Shown here in pieces: positions 7,620 through 16,953 of a DNA stretch of 64,000 bases. Both the position numbers and the translations under genes were made by a program. The notes beneath the pieces are model-generated. The model saw only the letters and a program-made list of their open reading frames with translations, ran no database searches and was not told the origin of the DNA. Position 1 is the stretch's first letter; each line of letters begins with the position of its first letter. Source of the DNA: Micromonospora craniellae. GTDB lineage: Bacteria; Actinomycetota; Actinomycetes; Mycobacteriales; Micromonosporaceae. The stretch spans positions 1,240,001-1,304,000 of the forward strand of contig NZ_CP061725.1 of assembly GCF_014764405.1 (NCBI RefSeq). Reading direction: 5' to 3'.

Positions 7620-8423
7620 ATGCGCAGGAAGATCACCTATCCACTGGTGGCCCTCGGCATGGTCGCCTCGACCCTGGCGGTCTCCTCGCCCGCCCAGGCC
7701 CACGGATACGTGTCCAACCCACCCAGCCGACAGGCCCTGTGCGCGGCCGGGACGGTCACCGACTGCGGCCCGATCCAGTTCGAGCCGCAGAGCGTCGAGG
7801 CGCCCAAGGGGTCTCAGCGGTGCGACGGCGGAGTGGCCCAGTGGTCCGTACTCTCCGACGAGTCCCGCGACTGGCCGGCCCGGAACGTGGGCAGTTCGGT
7901 GACGCTCACCTGGGTGCTGACCGCCCGGCACCGCACCGCCGACTGGCAGTACTTCATCGACGGCAACCTGGTCGCCGAGATCGACGAGGGCAACGCCCAG
8001 CCGGACGCGACCGTGTCGCACACCATCGACCTGAGCAACTTCCCGGGTCGGCAGCGGCTGCTCGCGGTCTGGAACATCGGCGACACCCCGATGGCCTTCT
8101 ACAACTGCGTCGACCTGATCGTCGGCGGCGGCGGTGCCGCGCCCGCCCCGCGCCCGACCACGGCCGCACCCACCGCCGCACCGACCACGGCCGCGCCCAC
8201 CAGCGCGCCGACCCGGCCGGGCACCGCGCCGACCACCGCCGCACCGACCAGCGCGGCCCCGCCGCCGGCAGTCGGGGGAGACGCCTGGGCGGCCGGCGTC
8301 AGCTACCGCACCGGGGACGTGGTGACGTTCGAGGGCAGGCGGTACGAGTGCCGGCAGGGCCACACCGCGATCAACAGCTGGGAGCCCTCGATCTACACCC
8401 TCGCGCTGTGGCTCCCGCTGTGA
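7620..8423 (+). CDS. Secreted AA10 lytic polysaccharide monooxygenase with CBM5/12
   Basis: A 267-aa copper enzyme that oxidatively cleaves chitin or cellulose. The signal peptide (residues 1-27) ends PAQA, so cleavage exposes H28 in HGYVSNPPSRQ. That is the N-terminal histidine of the copper-binding histidine brace. The second brace histidine is probably in LTARHRTADWQYF, and Cys pairs typical of AA10 are present. A ~45-residue Thr/Ala/Pro linker (about 178-222) joins a C-terminal CBM5/12 (WAAGVSYRTGDVVTFEGRRYECRQGHT). The stop overlaps the start of the DUF305 lipoprotein (GTGA), implying translational coupling. Confidence 0.95.
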   Translation: MRRKITYPLVALGMVASTLAVSSPAQAHGYVSNPPSRQALCAAGTVTDCGPIQFEPQSVEAPKGSQRCDGGVAQWSVLSDESRDWPARNVGSSVTLTWVLTARHRTADWQYFIDGNLVAEIDEGNAQPDATVSHTIDLSNFPGRQRLLAVWNIGDTPMAFYNCVDLIVGGGGAAPAPRPTTAAPTAAPTTAAPTSAPTRPGTAPTTAAPTSAAPPPAVGGDAWAAGVSYRTGDVVTFEGRRYECRQGHTAINSWEPSIYTLALWLPL

Positions 8424-9013
8424 GGCGCCGACTGGTCGCTGTGGCCCTCGTCATCCCGTTCCTGCTCGGCGCGTGCGGCTCGCCCGCCGCACAGCCGCCG
8501 CCCGTGTCGACGAGTGACACGACGGTCGCCGAGATCACGGCCGGCGACGAGTACAACGACACCGACGTGATGTTCCTCCAGATGTTCGTCCACCACCAGC
8601 GGCAGGCCCTGCAGATGACCGCCACCGCGGTGAAGCGGGCCCAGGACCCGGAGCTGAAGACCCTGGCCCAGGCGGTGCAGGTCACCGAATCCGACGAGCT
8701 GAAGATGATCGAGGGCTGGCTCAAGAGCTGGGGCAAGTCCACCGAGGTCGACACCGCGCCCAACCTGCACGCCCACCACGGCGGACTGCCCGGCACCGGA
8801 CCGGCCGAGATCGAGGCGTTGACGACGGTCAAGGAAGCCGAGTTCGACACCGCGTTCCTGAGCCTCTTCCTGGCCCACCAGCACAACGCGATGGAGCTGG
8901 CCAACCTGGTCCGCACCGGCGGGAAGAACGCCGAGACCAAAGCCTTCGGCGAGCGGGTACGCGCCTCCCGGCAGGGCGGGATCCAGCAGATGCTGAAACT
9001 GATGACCAAGTAG
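8420..9013 (+). CDS. DUF305 lipoprotein
   Basis: 197 aa from a GTG overlapping the LPMO stop. The lipobox LLGAC near residue 18 predicts export and lipid anchoring. The mature part has the two DUF305 metal-binding-like blocks: DVMFLQMFVHHQRQALQMT and FLSLFLAHQHNAMELANLV. The fold is a ferritin-like four-helix bundle, and some members (cyanobacterial CopM) bind copper outside the cytoplasm. Its coupling to a copper-dependent LPMO suggests copper delivery or protection at the cell surface, which is inference. A strong hairpin follows. Confidence 0.9.
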   Translation: MRRRLVAVALVIPFLLGACGSPAAQPPPVSTSDTTVAEITAGDEYNDTDVMFLQMFVHHQRQALQMTATAVKRAQDPELKTLAQAVQVTESDELKMIEGWLKSWGKSTEVDTAPNLHAHHGGLPGTGPAEIEALTTVKEAEFDTAFLSLFLAHQHNAMELANLVRTGGKNAETKAFGERVRASRQGGIQQMLKLMTK

Positions 9014-9022
9014 CCGGTATCG

Positions 9023-9057
9023 CGGCGGGGGACGGTGGCCACCGCCGTCCCCCGCCG
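9023..9057 (+). terminator. Terminator hairpin of the LPMO-DUF305 operon
   Basis: A 13-bp stem, CGGCGGGGGACGG / CCGTCCCCCGCCG, begins 9 bases after the DUF305 stop codon, with a 9-nt loop. Confidence 0.7.
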
Positions 9058-11965
9058 CCGAGGTCGCTCTGAACTGTCGAACCTGCGTCCGTGCCGTGCG
9101 TTCTCAGGGCGTCTCCGCCGCATCCCGGGTCGGCGATCGGCCCCCGACGCCCACCTCTGCGGCTTCGCGACCGCGCTGGCGTGGAACACGAGCCGTTGGC
9201 CAGGGCCGCCGAGCCGCTTCCAGCGCAGCGGCGGCACGCCGCTCCAGGCTGCGATAGCCCGCCCGACGGGTCATCTCCACCGCACGGCTCGCCCGCTCGG
9301 CGGCCTCGGCCCGCCGATCAGTCCGGCCGAGTAGCACCGCCGATCCGATCAGGGCCTCCGCTTCCGGACGCAGCGAGCCAGTCTGGTGAGCTCTGCGCAA
9401 CGCCTGCTCATAGTGAGCCATCGCACCCTTAACGTCACCCTGGAGAGCAAGCGCCTGCCCGATCCCGTTGTGGGCGTCGGCCTCCATCTGACGGTCGCCG
9501 AGTTCCTCACTCAGCGCGAGTGCCTCGACCGCGGCACCGAAGGCTTCCTCGTGCTCGCCGCTGTCGGCCCGTACCCGGCTCAGCTCGATCAGGGCAGTCG
9601 CCTCGCCGTAACGGTCTCCGATGCCTCGATGGACCTCCAGACCCTCGTCGATCAGGCTCCTGGCGGCAGCCAGGTGACCCAGTTCCCTCCGGACCCCGCC
9701 AAGCCCGGTCAACACGCTGGCCTGCCCGGTCGGAGACCTCAACATGCGGTAGCGAACCAGCGCGGCGGCAAGATAGTCGACCGATTCCAGGAGCTTGCCC
9801 ATGCGCCGGTACGTGTCACCAAGGTTGTTCAGGTTGACCGCGATCCCAGCGAGGCTGTTGCTGACCTCGTTCGCATGCAGCGCCCGGGTGAAGTGCGACA
9901 CAGCCGCCTCAAGCTCACCGAGATCGCTGTAGACGATGCCCAGATTGCACAGCGCCGCCGTGCGCCCCTCTGACCAGCCAGCCTGCTCACTGAGTGCGAA
10001 TGCCTGGCGCAGGTGGCTGATGGACTTGGCGTAACGCGTCGTGCTGTGGCACGCCTGCGCGAGACTGTGATGCGCTGCCGCCTGCCCGATCACACTGCCC
10101 TCGGCGCATGCGGCGGCCAGCCCAGCCTCGGCGATGGTGAACCAGTCGTGCATGTACTGGCGTAGGGCGAGATAGCCACGCAGCGTGTCCGCGAGCAGCC
10201 AGATCAACGGACGCACCTCGCTGTCGGTGACCACCTTGGCCAGTGCCACGAGGTTGGGTCGTTCGTGATCGAGCCAACCCAGTGCCGCCTGATGGTCGTT
10301 CAGTGACACCACCGGGACGCCCGGTGGCGGGTCCGACAGCCGGAGCCGAAACATCTGAGGGTACAACTGACGGGCGGCAGAGTCCGCAGTTTGCAGGTAG
10401 TGGGCCAGCAGCCGCCCCAGGGCGGCACACCGCATCTCGCTTGTGAACTCGATCTGTGCCTGCCGTCGGGCGTACAGGCGCATAAGATCGTGGTGGCTGA
10501 ACCGGCCCGGACGGTGCTCGTCCAACAGATGGGTGGCGACCAGCTGTTCCAGCAGCAGTTCTGCCATCGAGACGGTGTCGCCCAGCAACGCGGCCGCGGC
10601 GGACACGGAGATGTCATTGCCTGGCGCGACCCCCAGCAGGCAGAACATTCTCCGCGCCCCTTCCGGCAGTGCGCGGTAGGAGAGATCGAAGGCGGCACCC
10701 ACCATGCTCCGCTCGTCGTCGCCGGTGGACAGCAGATGAAGCCGATCGCCGACGTTGAGCTTGTCGATGTAATGCTCCACCGACTGCGCCGGCCGGTCCG
10801 CGATGGTCGCGGCCGCAATACGCATGGCGAGCGGGAGATAGGCACAGGCTGCGGCTAGGGCGTCGATGTTCTCCGACCCGGTGTTCCCCGCTTGCCGGCC
10901 AAGCAGGTGAGTAAACATGGTGTTGGCGTCATCCGGAGTCAGCACGTCGAGATGCAGCCGACACGCCCCATCCAGAGCCACCAACCCACGTAAGCGGTTC
11001 CGGCTCGTCACGAGCACCATGCACCCGGGTGTCGCCGGCAGCAGCGGACGGACGTCACTGACCGACGCGACGTTGTCGATCACGACGAGCACACGACGGT
11101 CCGCCAGCAGCGAACGGTACAGCGCGGACAGTTCGTCGACGCCCAGTGGGATGCTCTGCACCGGTGCCCCGAGAGCTCGGACGAACTGGGCGAGCGCCTC
11201 GGCGGGACGCACCGGTGCCCGGTTCGCGTAGCCGTACATGTTGATGTAGAGCTGGCCATCCGGGAAGTGGTGCCGGGCGCGGTGAGCCCAGTGTGCCGCG
11301 AGCGCCGTCTTACCGATGCCCGCCATCCCGTCGATCGCGACGACAGCCGGAGGCGTCTCGCCAGCACCTTCGGCATGCTGCTGAAGAGTCCGCAGAACGG
11401 TGGCAGCCTCCCGTTCTCGGCCGGTGAGCCGAATTCCTTCGCCCGGCAGGTTACGCCAGGGGAGCTCCGGCTCGGGCACAGCTGCTGGATCGGTGGTGCC
11501 GGGCAGCAGCCCGTTTGTGAGGATGCGATAGTGAAGCTCCGCCAACTGCGGCTCTGGGTCCATGCCCAGTTCCTCGCGCAGGAGACGGCGCGTGTTGTCG
11601 AACACCCTCAGCGCCTCAGCCCGCGCCCCCGAACGACACAACGCGATCATCAACTGTGCCACGAAACGCTCACGGAACGGGTTCTCGGCCACGGCCGCCG
11701 TCAGTTCGCCGATGAGCGCCGAGTGCTCGCCACTCTCCAGTTCGAGATTGACACACTGTTCGAGGACAGTCAGCCGCATCTCCTCGACGCTGACAACCTG
11801 GGACAGCAAGGGTGCGCTGGTCGACCCGGTCAACGCCCGGCCACGCCAAAGCGACAACGCAGAGCGCAGTGCTTTGATCTTGAGCGCCGGTTCGGTCAGC
11901 GCTCCGGCCAGCTCGACCTCGCGGTTGAAATCCTCCAGGTCGAGCGACGCACCCGCGCGGTCTAG

Positions 11966-12944
11966 ACGAGTAGTTCCGAAGTCAGGGGTCGATGTCTGGG
12001 CATGAAGAGAGGGCATCCAAGATCATGGTGTGACGCAAGACCTGGATACCCTCTTGACCGCACTGTACGTGAAGATCGACGACAGCATCCGCACCCCCCG
12101 GTGGCGGGGACGGCCGCCGCTACTGACCGACTCCGAACTGGTATGCCTCGCGGTGGCGCAGGTCCTGCTCGGTGCCCGCTCTGAGGCGCACTGGATCCGC
12201 TACGCCCGTATCCACCTGCGCCCCTGGTTTCCCTACCTGCCGCAGCGGCCGGGCTACAACAAACGGCTCCGCGCTGCCCTGCCGCTGATCAAAAAGGTCA
12301 TCCGGGACCTGGCCCGCGACAGTGACTTCTGGTTCGACCACCACTGGATCGTCGACTCCACCCCCATCCCGTGCGGCATGTCCCGCCCCACCGCCCAGCG
12401 CTCAGACCTCGCCGGCTGGGCCGGATACGGCTACTGCGCCTCCCATTCCCGCTTCTTCTGGGGACTCCGGCTCTACCTGGTCTGCACCCCGACCGGGATG
12501 CCGATCCTGTGGGCCCTCGCGAACCCGAAGATCGGCGAGCGAGAGGTCCTCGCCGCGATGCTGGACGTCGAGGCCGGCGTGGTGGCAGAGCACGACAGGA
12601 TCCTGCTGATCAGCGACAAGGGATTCGCCTCCAAGCCATTCGAGCGGCAGTTGGCCGAGCAGGGCATCGAACTGCTGCGCCCGTCCCGCAAGAAGGAGAA
12701 GGCCCGCTACGGCGAGCCGATGCTCAAGAAGGTCCGCCAGTTGATCGAGTCGGTCAACGACACCCTCAAAGGCCAGCTTGACCTGGAACAACACGGCGGA
12801 CGAACCTTCGACGGTGTGGCCGTCCGGGTCGCCCAACGCCTCCTCGCCATGACCGCGGCGATCTGGCACAACAACAAGACCGGCGCACCCGTCACCCGGT
12901 CACTGATCGCCTACGACCACTGACCGCAATTCGGAACAACTCGT
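11966..12944 (+). mobile_element. IS982-family insertion sequence (979 bp)
   Basis: The ends are ACGAGTAGTTCCGAA and, inverted, ACGAGTTGTTCCGAA: 14 of 15 match, and they begin with AC as in this family. It is flanked by CTAG at 11962-11965 and 12945-12948, a 4-bp target duplication. Length and single ORF fit IS982. It interrupts the SARP regulator in opposite orientation to that gene. Confidence 0.88.
12030..12923 (+). CDS. IS982-family transposase
   Basis: 297 aa, starting at GTG 12030. The opening DLDTLLTALYVKIDDSI, the central WIVDSTPIPCGM (first catalytic Asp) and LLISDKGFASKPFERQL (second Asp) are the IS982 DDE signature, with the acidic residue of the third motif near LIESVNDTLKGQLDLEQHGG. 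Full length without lesions, so probably active. A decayed relative of its N-terminal region lies at 24717-24890 on the opposite strand. Confidence 0.9.
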   Translation: MTQDLDTLLTALYVKIDDSIRTPRWRGRPPLLTDSELVCLAVAQVLLGARSEAHWIRYARIHLRPWFPYLPQRPGYNKRLRAALPLIKKVIRDLARDSDFWFDHHWIVDSTPIPCGMSRPTAQRSDLAGWAGYGYCASHSRFFWGLRLYLVCTPTGMPILWALANPKIGEREVLAAMLDVEAGVVAEHDRILLISDKGFASKPFERQLAEQGIELLRPSRKKEKARYGEPMLKKVRQLIESVNDTLKGQLDLEQHGGRTFDGVAVRVAQRLLAMTAAIWHNNKTGAPVTRSLIAYDH

Positions 12945-13497
12945 CTAGCAGGTAGCCGTCGCCGATCGCACTGATCGTCACCCCGGTGCCAACCAAGAGG
13001 TGACGCAGATGTGACACCGCGTTGCGGATCTGCTTGGACGCGGTCGACGGCGCGGCTGCGCTCCACACCACGTCGACGAGTCGGGAAAGCGCCACCGGCG
13101 TGCCGTCGGCCAGCAGGAGCATGCCTAGTACGGTCTGGTTCTTCGCGCCGTTGATACGGATCGTCGTATCGTGCGTCTGACAATCGAGCGGTCCGAGAAC
13201 ACGAAACACCGTAACCGGCACTAGTTACCCCTCGTAACTATGTGGCGATTTGTCAAGCAGCACCACCACTCGACGACGGTGGTCGAATTGGATCACCGCT
13301 GCCGGACAGGCGACGAGCAGTTTCATGTTCACCGCAGCGTGAAGCACAATCTGACCCGCGGTCGTTATGCTATCGACGCTTCGGACTCCCGTCAACGACG
13401 ACAACGAATCATCCGAGCGTTCCACGCCGTCCATGGGTTAACCCTAGAACCGAAGCACGGTCAGTTGAGCCGAGTCGTGCCTGGTGAAGGATTCAGG

Positions 13498-13737
13498 TCA
13501 CGCGGTAGTTGGTGGCATCCATGGGTCGCCGAGCAGGGCGTTGCGGAGTTCGGTGGCTGCGCGGTGACCGTTCTTGCGGATGGTGGAAACGTAGCCGCGG
13601 ATGGACAGGAAGGTCTGGGCACCGGTGAGCGTGCGGAAGCCGCCGCCGACCCGGGTCTTGGACTTGACCATCCGGACGGCTTGTTCGGCGATGTTGTTCG
13701 AGAAGCCGACGGTGAAGTCGGCGGCGAACCGCACGGT
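13498..13737 (-). pseudogene. IS66-family transposase, C-terminal remnant
   Basis: About 78 codons survive: FTVGFSNNIAEQAVRMVKSK, then RTLTGAQTFLSIRGYVSTIRKNG and a final LLGDPWMPP, the classic IS66 C-terminus with the last catalytic acidic residue in NNIAEQ. It abuts the ISAs1-like remnant. It differs in sequence from the intact IS66 element at 16954, so it is not a copy of it. Confidence 0.75.
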
Positions 13738-13890
13738 ACGTCAACAGCCTAACCGCCGCCCAGGCCGACCCGGCGGACCTGCTCGCCCATGTCCGCCAGC
13801 ACTGAGGAACCGAAGTTCTTCCCTGGGTCAGGGATGCGACCTTCGGGGAGAACGCCTCCCGGATCCGCACCGGCAACACACCCCGTGTCA
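13735..13890 (+). pseudogene. ISAs1-like transposase, C-terminal remnant
   Basis: Plus-strand codons read LLAHVRQH, a stop, then WVRDATFGENASRIRTGNTPRVMA. This matches the conserved ISAs1 tail (HWVRDVTF.ED.S.IRTG..P..MA). An in-frame stop and missing upstream domains show it is dead. The sequence loses similarity near 13890. Confidence 0.6.
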
Positions 13891-14022
13891 TGGCGGTGGC
13901 GGAGTGCATCGGCAGCGGGCCGTCCGCAGGATACCGCGACGCAAGATCTGCCCAAGCCCGCACAAGACATCAGCAAGGTAGGTCCGCGATCGTCCGGCTG
14001 ATCGTGACGGCGTCGAATGTGC

Positions 14023-15558
14023 TCAGCTCGTGATGGCCACCTGCAACCTGTCTACGGACACGCCCTCAGGCAACGGAAGTCCCAGGACCACGAACAGCGC
14101 GATCAGGAAGGCGGCGCGCTCGGATTCGTCGATCGTGCCTCCCCGCCGGATGGTCTTCGCGGTTGGTCCGACTGCTTTGAAAGCGGCCGCGAAGTCGGCG
14201 GCGGCGAGCGCCGCGGCGACCTGTCCAGCCACCTGAGACTGAGACGGCGTGTCATCCGATTCCACGGAGCCGGCCACCGCCGCCGCATGGTCCTTCGCGA
14301 TCCTGCCGATCTGCTCGCCCATCTGGGCCTTCACCGAAACCGTTTCGTGAGGCGGGCCTGAGACGAGCAGCGAACCGTCCATCCACTGCGGGTCGACGGT
14401 CTGTGCGGACCCGACGCGGGCCACTGGCACCACCAGCGCCGGCGGGCGGTGGACGTCGAGGTCGAGCATCAGCAGACGCAGCCACAACAGGTCGGTTCCG
14501 ACCGCGTCCGTGGAACAGACGATCACCGGTGCACCTGCCGCGAACTCCGCTGCCGCGACGAGCAACGAGGTTCCCTGCATCGACGCTGACACCATCGGAA
14601 CCTTCGCGTCCCTCTCGATCAGGCTGCGCGCTCTCAGAGCGGGCGACCAGTGGAGGTCACCCGCAGAATCTGCGGTGAACACGGCGAGCGGCACCCGGCC
14701 GAGCGAAAAGGACTCGGCGCGGTCGGCATGCCCGGACTCCAGCAGGTCGCTCAGGTAGGCGTCGAACGCCTCCTCGTGGCTTCGGCCATCGTGCCGACCT
14801 GCCCGTATCACCTGCCCGGTCCTGATAATCGGCGGCGTCAGCCAACTGGCTGGGTCGGCACCGGGCTCGTGCGGCCCGAGGCCAAACCGGACCGGTAGCC
14901 CGGTGGTCAGCGCGAACTCCAGATCGGCCGCCGAGTGCGCCGGGTTGACGATGACCGCCCCGGTGCCGAACTCGGGCTTGACCCAGTCCGCGACCCACAC
15001 GGGCAGCAGATCGCCATGCAGTGGATGCCGCACGAAGCGGCCACTGAAATAGGGACGCCGCCGCAGCTCGGTTCCCGCGAGCGCCTCGTGATCTGGATGA
15101 ACTGCCACCGCGCAGGCCGCGGTGAACGGCGACCAGTCGGTGGTGAAGGTGGCCAACGCGTCGCCGCTCGTCGCACCGGTCACGGGGTCGGCGAAGGGCA
15201 GCCGGAAGACCGCTCCCGGTGCCCGACGCAACGCCTTCTGTTGCTTGGCGTCCAGCCGCGCACCCCAGGACGACGTCGACCCCTTGGCCACCGCCGCGAG
15301 CGCCTTCGGCGAGGGCGTATAGGCCACCGTCCAGGGCCCTGCATGCTCGTCATCCGTGCTCACCGCAAGCCTTCCCGCAGACGCCAGGGCCCTCAGCAGG
15401 CCCGTAGCGGACGTCGCCGGTGCCGATGCCGGTGCCGGTGCCGGTTTCGCGAAGTCGAAGAGCACACCGAGTCGTTCACAGGCGGCGGTCACCGCCTCGA
15501 CCCGCCGCTCGTGGAGGTCATTCGCCAGTGCACCGATTGTCAGGACCTTGCTAGTCAC
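14023..15558 (-). CDS. Leucyl-tRNA synthetase editing-domain-like protein (511 aa)
   Basis: The middle of the protein, about 200-290, resembles the CP1 editing domain of LeuRS: FTTDWSPFTAACAVAVHPDH, GDLLPVWVADWVKPEFGTGA, then NPAHSAADLEFA and LPVRF. The acidic residue of the R/A-D-x-E-F-A block is retained. I find no HIGH or KMSKS signature, so it is unlikely to charge tRNA. It may hydrolyse mischarged aminoacyl groups or act as a specialised accessory enzyme. I chose GTG 15558 because GGAGG lies 6 bases upstream; longer in-frame starts exist. It sits between the SARP gene and the NRPS, oriented like the former. Confidence 0.65.
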   Translation of the reverse strand: MTSKVLTIGALANDLHERRVEAVTAACERLGVLFDFAKPAPAPASAPATSATGLLRALASAGRLAVSTDDEHAGPWTVAYTPSPKALAAVAKGSTSSWGARLDAKQQKALRRAPGAVFRLPFADPVTGATSGDALATFTTDWSPFTAACAVAVHPDHEALAGTELRRRPYFSGRFVRHPLHGDLLPVWVADWVKPEFGTGAVIVNPAHSAADLEFALTTGLPVRFGLGPHEPGADPASWLTPPIIRTGQVIRAGRHDGRSHEEAFDAYLSDLLESGHADRAESFSLGRVPLAVFTADSAGDLHWSPALRARSLIERDAKVPMVSASMQGTSLLVAAAEFAAGAPVIVCSTDAVGTDLLWLRLLMLDLDVHRPPALVVPVARVGSAQTVDPQWMDGSLLVSGPPHETVSVKAQMGEQIGRIAKDHAAAVAGSVESDDTPSQSQVAGQVAAALAAADFAAAFKAVGPTAKTIRRGGTIDESERAAFLIALFVVLGLPLPEGVSVDRLQVAITS

Positions 15559-15739
15559 GCTCGCCTCCACCACTGCTGTCGCCAGGATCACCGACATAGT
15601 AGGGCCCGACATCCCCAGAAATACGTAGCCCTGATGCAAATCAAGAACGTACAAGACCTGAGGTCCGGGAACCGACACGATCGAGCCGACAGGACTGTCC
15701 GCATGCTCATCGGTTTGGAGCGGATGCAGTGAAGTTATC

Positions 15740-16582
15740 TCAACAAGATTCGGATAGGTATTTGTATTCGAAGTGGGTCAGGTGTAATGCGGCGGCGACG
15801 ATGTCGCCGATTCGGCGTGGGCTGATGTTCGTGTGGCGGAGCGTCTTCCAGCGTCCGATCAGGATGGCGAAGCCGCGTTCGCCTTGCCATCGCAGGCCGC
15901 GGAGCAGTCGGTTGTAGGCGCGGTTGTCGGGCGCGAGGCGGCTGCCGTCGGTGGGCTGCTTGATCGGGGTCTTGATGCCGTGGCCTGTGCTTTCGTAGCC
16001 GGAGTCGGCCAGGGCGGGCAGGTCGAGTTCGGCGGCGGACCAGTTCAGGGCGGCGGTGACGCCGAGTTCGCGGGCGCAGCTGGTGTCATGCAGATGCCCG
16101 GGCATCGCCGCCGATGTCCAGATCGGTAGCCCGTCCGGGCGCATGACGGCTTGGATGTTCGCGCCGAAGTCGCGGTGCTTTCCCGAATACCAGGCGTCGA
16201 TGGTCTCGCCCTTGACGGACAGGGTGGTCTCGGTGAGCCGGTCGCAGTCGAACAGTTTGCCGTCGAGGATCACGTGGGACCAGCCGTCGGCGGCGGCCCG
16301 ACGCAGAGCGGTGTGCAGGTCGGTCGCCTGGGCGGCGAGTACGGCTACGCCCTCGTCGCGGTAGCGGTAGGCGGTGGCCCGGGAGATCCCGAATCCGGCG
16401 GCCAGCAGGGTCAGGTCCTCGGCTTTGCGGAACCAGATGAGCACGAGAAGTGCCTGGTGGAAGCAGGTCAGGGCGCGGGTGTCACGCCGGGTTCCGCGGG
16501 CTCGGCGTTCGGCGGCCAGCAGCCGGCCGAGGTACTGCACGAGTTCCCTGGGGACATCGATCATGGCACGATAGGCGATCAC
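15740..16582 (-). CDS. IS5-family (DDE_Tnp_4-type) transposase
   Basis: 280 aa from GTG 16582, or 274 from ATG 16564. An N-terminal helical HTH region (LTLLAAGFGISRATAYRY) precedes the DDE core: HVILDGKLFDCDRL with the first Asp, HRDFGANIQAVMRPDGLP and a second Asp in LPALADSGYES. The final block RLLRGLRWQGERGFAILIGRWK holds the third acidic residue. This is the single-ORF HARBI1-like layout of IS5 relatives. No lesions seen. Confidence 0.85.
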   Translation of the reverse strand: MIAYRAMIDVPRELVQYLGRLLAAERRARGTRRDTRALTCFHQALLVLIWFRKAEDLTLLAAGFGISRATAYRYRDEGVAVLAAQATDLHTALRRAAADGWSHVILDGKLFDCDRLTETTLSVKGETIDAWYSGKHRDFGANIQAVMRPDGLPIWTSAAMPGHLHDTSCARELGVTAALNWSAAELDLPALADSGYESTGHGIKTPIKQPTDGSRLAPDNRAYNRLLRGLRWQGERGFAILIGRWKTLRHTNISPRRIGDIVAAALHLTHFEYKYLSESC

Positions 16583-16642
16583 GCGGAGTCCTCATGGTGT
16601 AGGTGATCTTGTGGTGAGAACTACCTACCGAGGACTCCGCGT
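16581..16642. repeat. 13-bp inverted repeat upstream of the IS5-type transposase
   Basis: ACGCGGAGTCCTC at 16581-16593 and GAGGACTCCGCGT at 16630-16642 are perfect complements around a 36-nt loop, directly over and upstream of the transposase start. It may sequester the start codon or protect the element from read-through transcription. Confidence 0.6.
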
Positions 16643-16953
16643 CCTCTTCCAGCACCGTCCGATCTCAACAGTTTCGCCCGTGTCGCACCAATCAACACAT
16701 TCGCGTCGCTGAGATCAGCTCAGTGATCGCAATAGAGGATTCCGGAACTCGGCTGGAGCGGCTCTCGGTGGGCCAGGAACAACTGTGGTTCCTCGAACAG
16801 ATGGCACCAGGGCTGGCCACGTACAACGTTGCGGTGGCCCACCGGATTCGCGGACCGCTGGACAGCGAGGCGCTCAGGACCGCCCTCACCGAACTCGTTC
16901 GGCGACACGAGTTGTTGCGCGGTACGGTGGCCACCATCGACGGCACGCCAGGG

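Larger units (their letters stand above)
9104..13221 (-). pseudogene. AfsR/SARP-type transcriptional regulator (BTAD-NB-ARC-TPR), split by an IS982-type insertion
   Basis: The two halves are 13221-12949 (N-terminus) and 11965-9104. The first encodes the OmpR-like winged helix of SARPs (VFRVLGPL, GAKNQTVLGMLLL) up to GDGYLL. The second carries the rest of BTAD, then an NB-ARC ATPase (GMAGIGKTALAAHWA; VLVVIDNVASVSDVRPLL) and a long TPR array. Removing 11966-12944 plus one CTAG copy gives a continuous 1,044-aa frame through YLLDRAGASLDL. Family members activate antibiotic clusters and this one probably served the adjacent NRPS. As it stands, the DNA-binding domain is cut from the ATPase. A start inside the IS at 12016 could yield only a DNA-binding-deficient fragment. 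Confidence 0.9.
15735..16668 (-). mobile_element. IS5-type insertion sequence (ends approximate)
   Basis: A transposase gene with short flanks. Reading outward, both ends contain related TCCGA(A)TCT segments, but I could not find clean terminal repeats or a target duplication, so the limits are estimates. It lies between the LeuRS-like gene and the NRPS. Confidence 0.5.

Noticed and set aside
9104..12016. Treating the long C-terminal part of the SARP gene as an intact 970-aa regulator
   Set aside because: Its first residues come from the IS, and the winged-helix half lies on the far side of the element in the restored frame.
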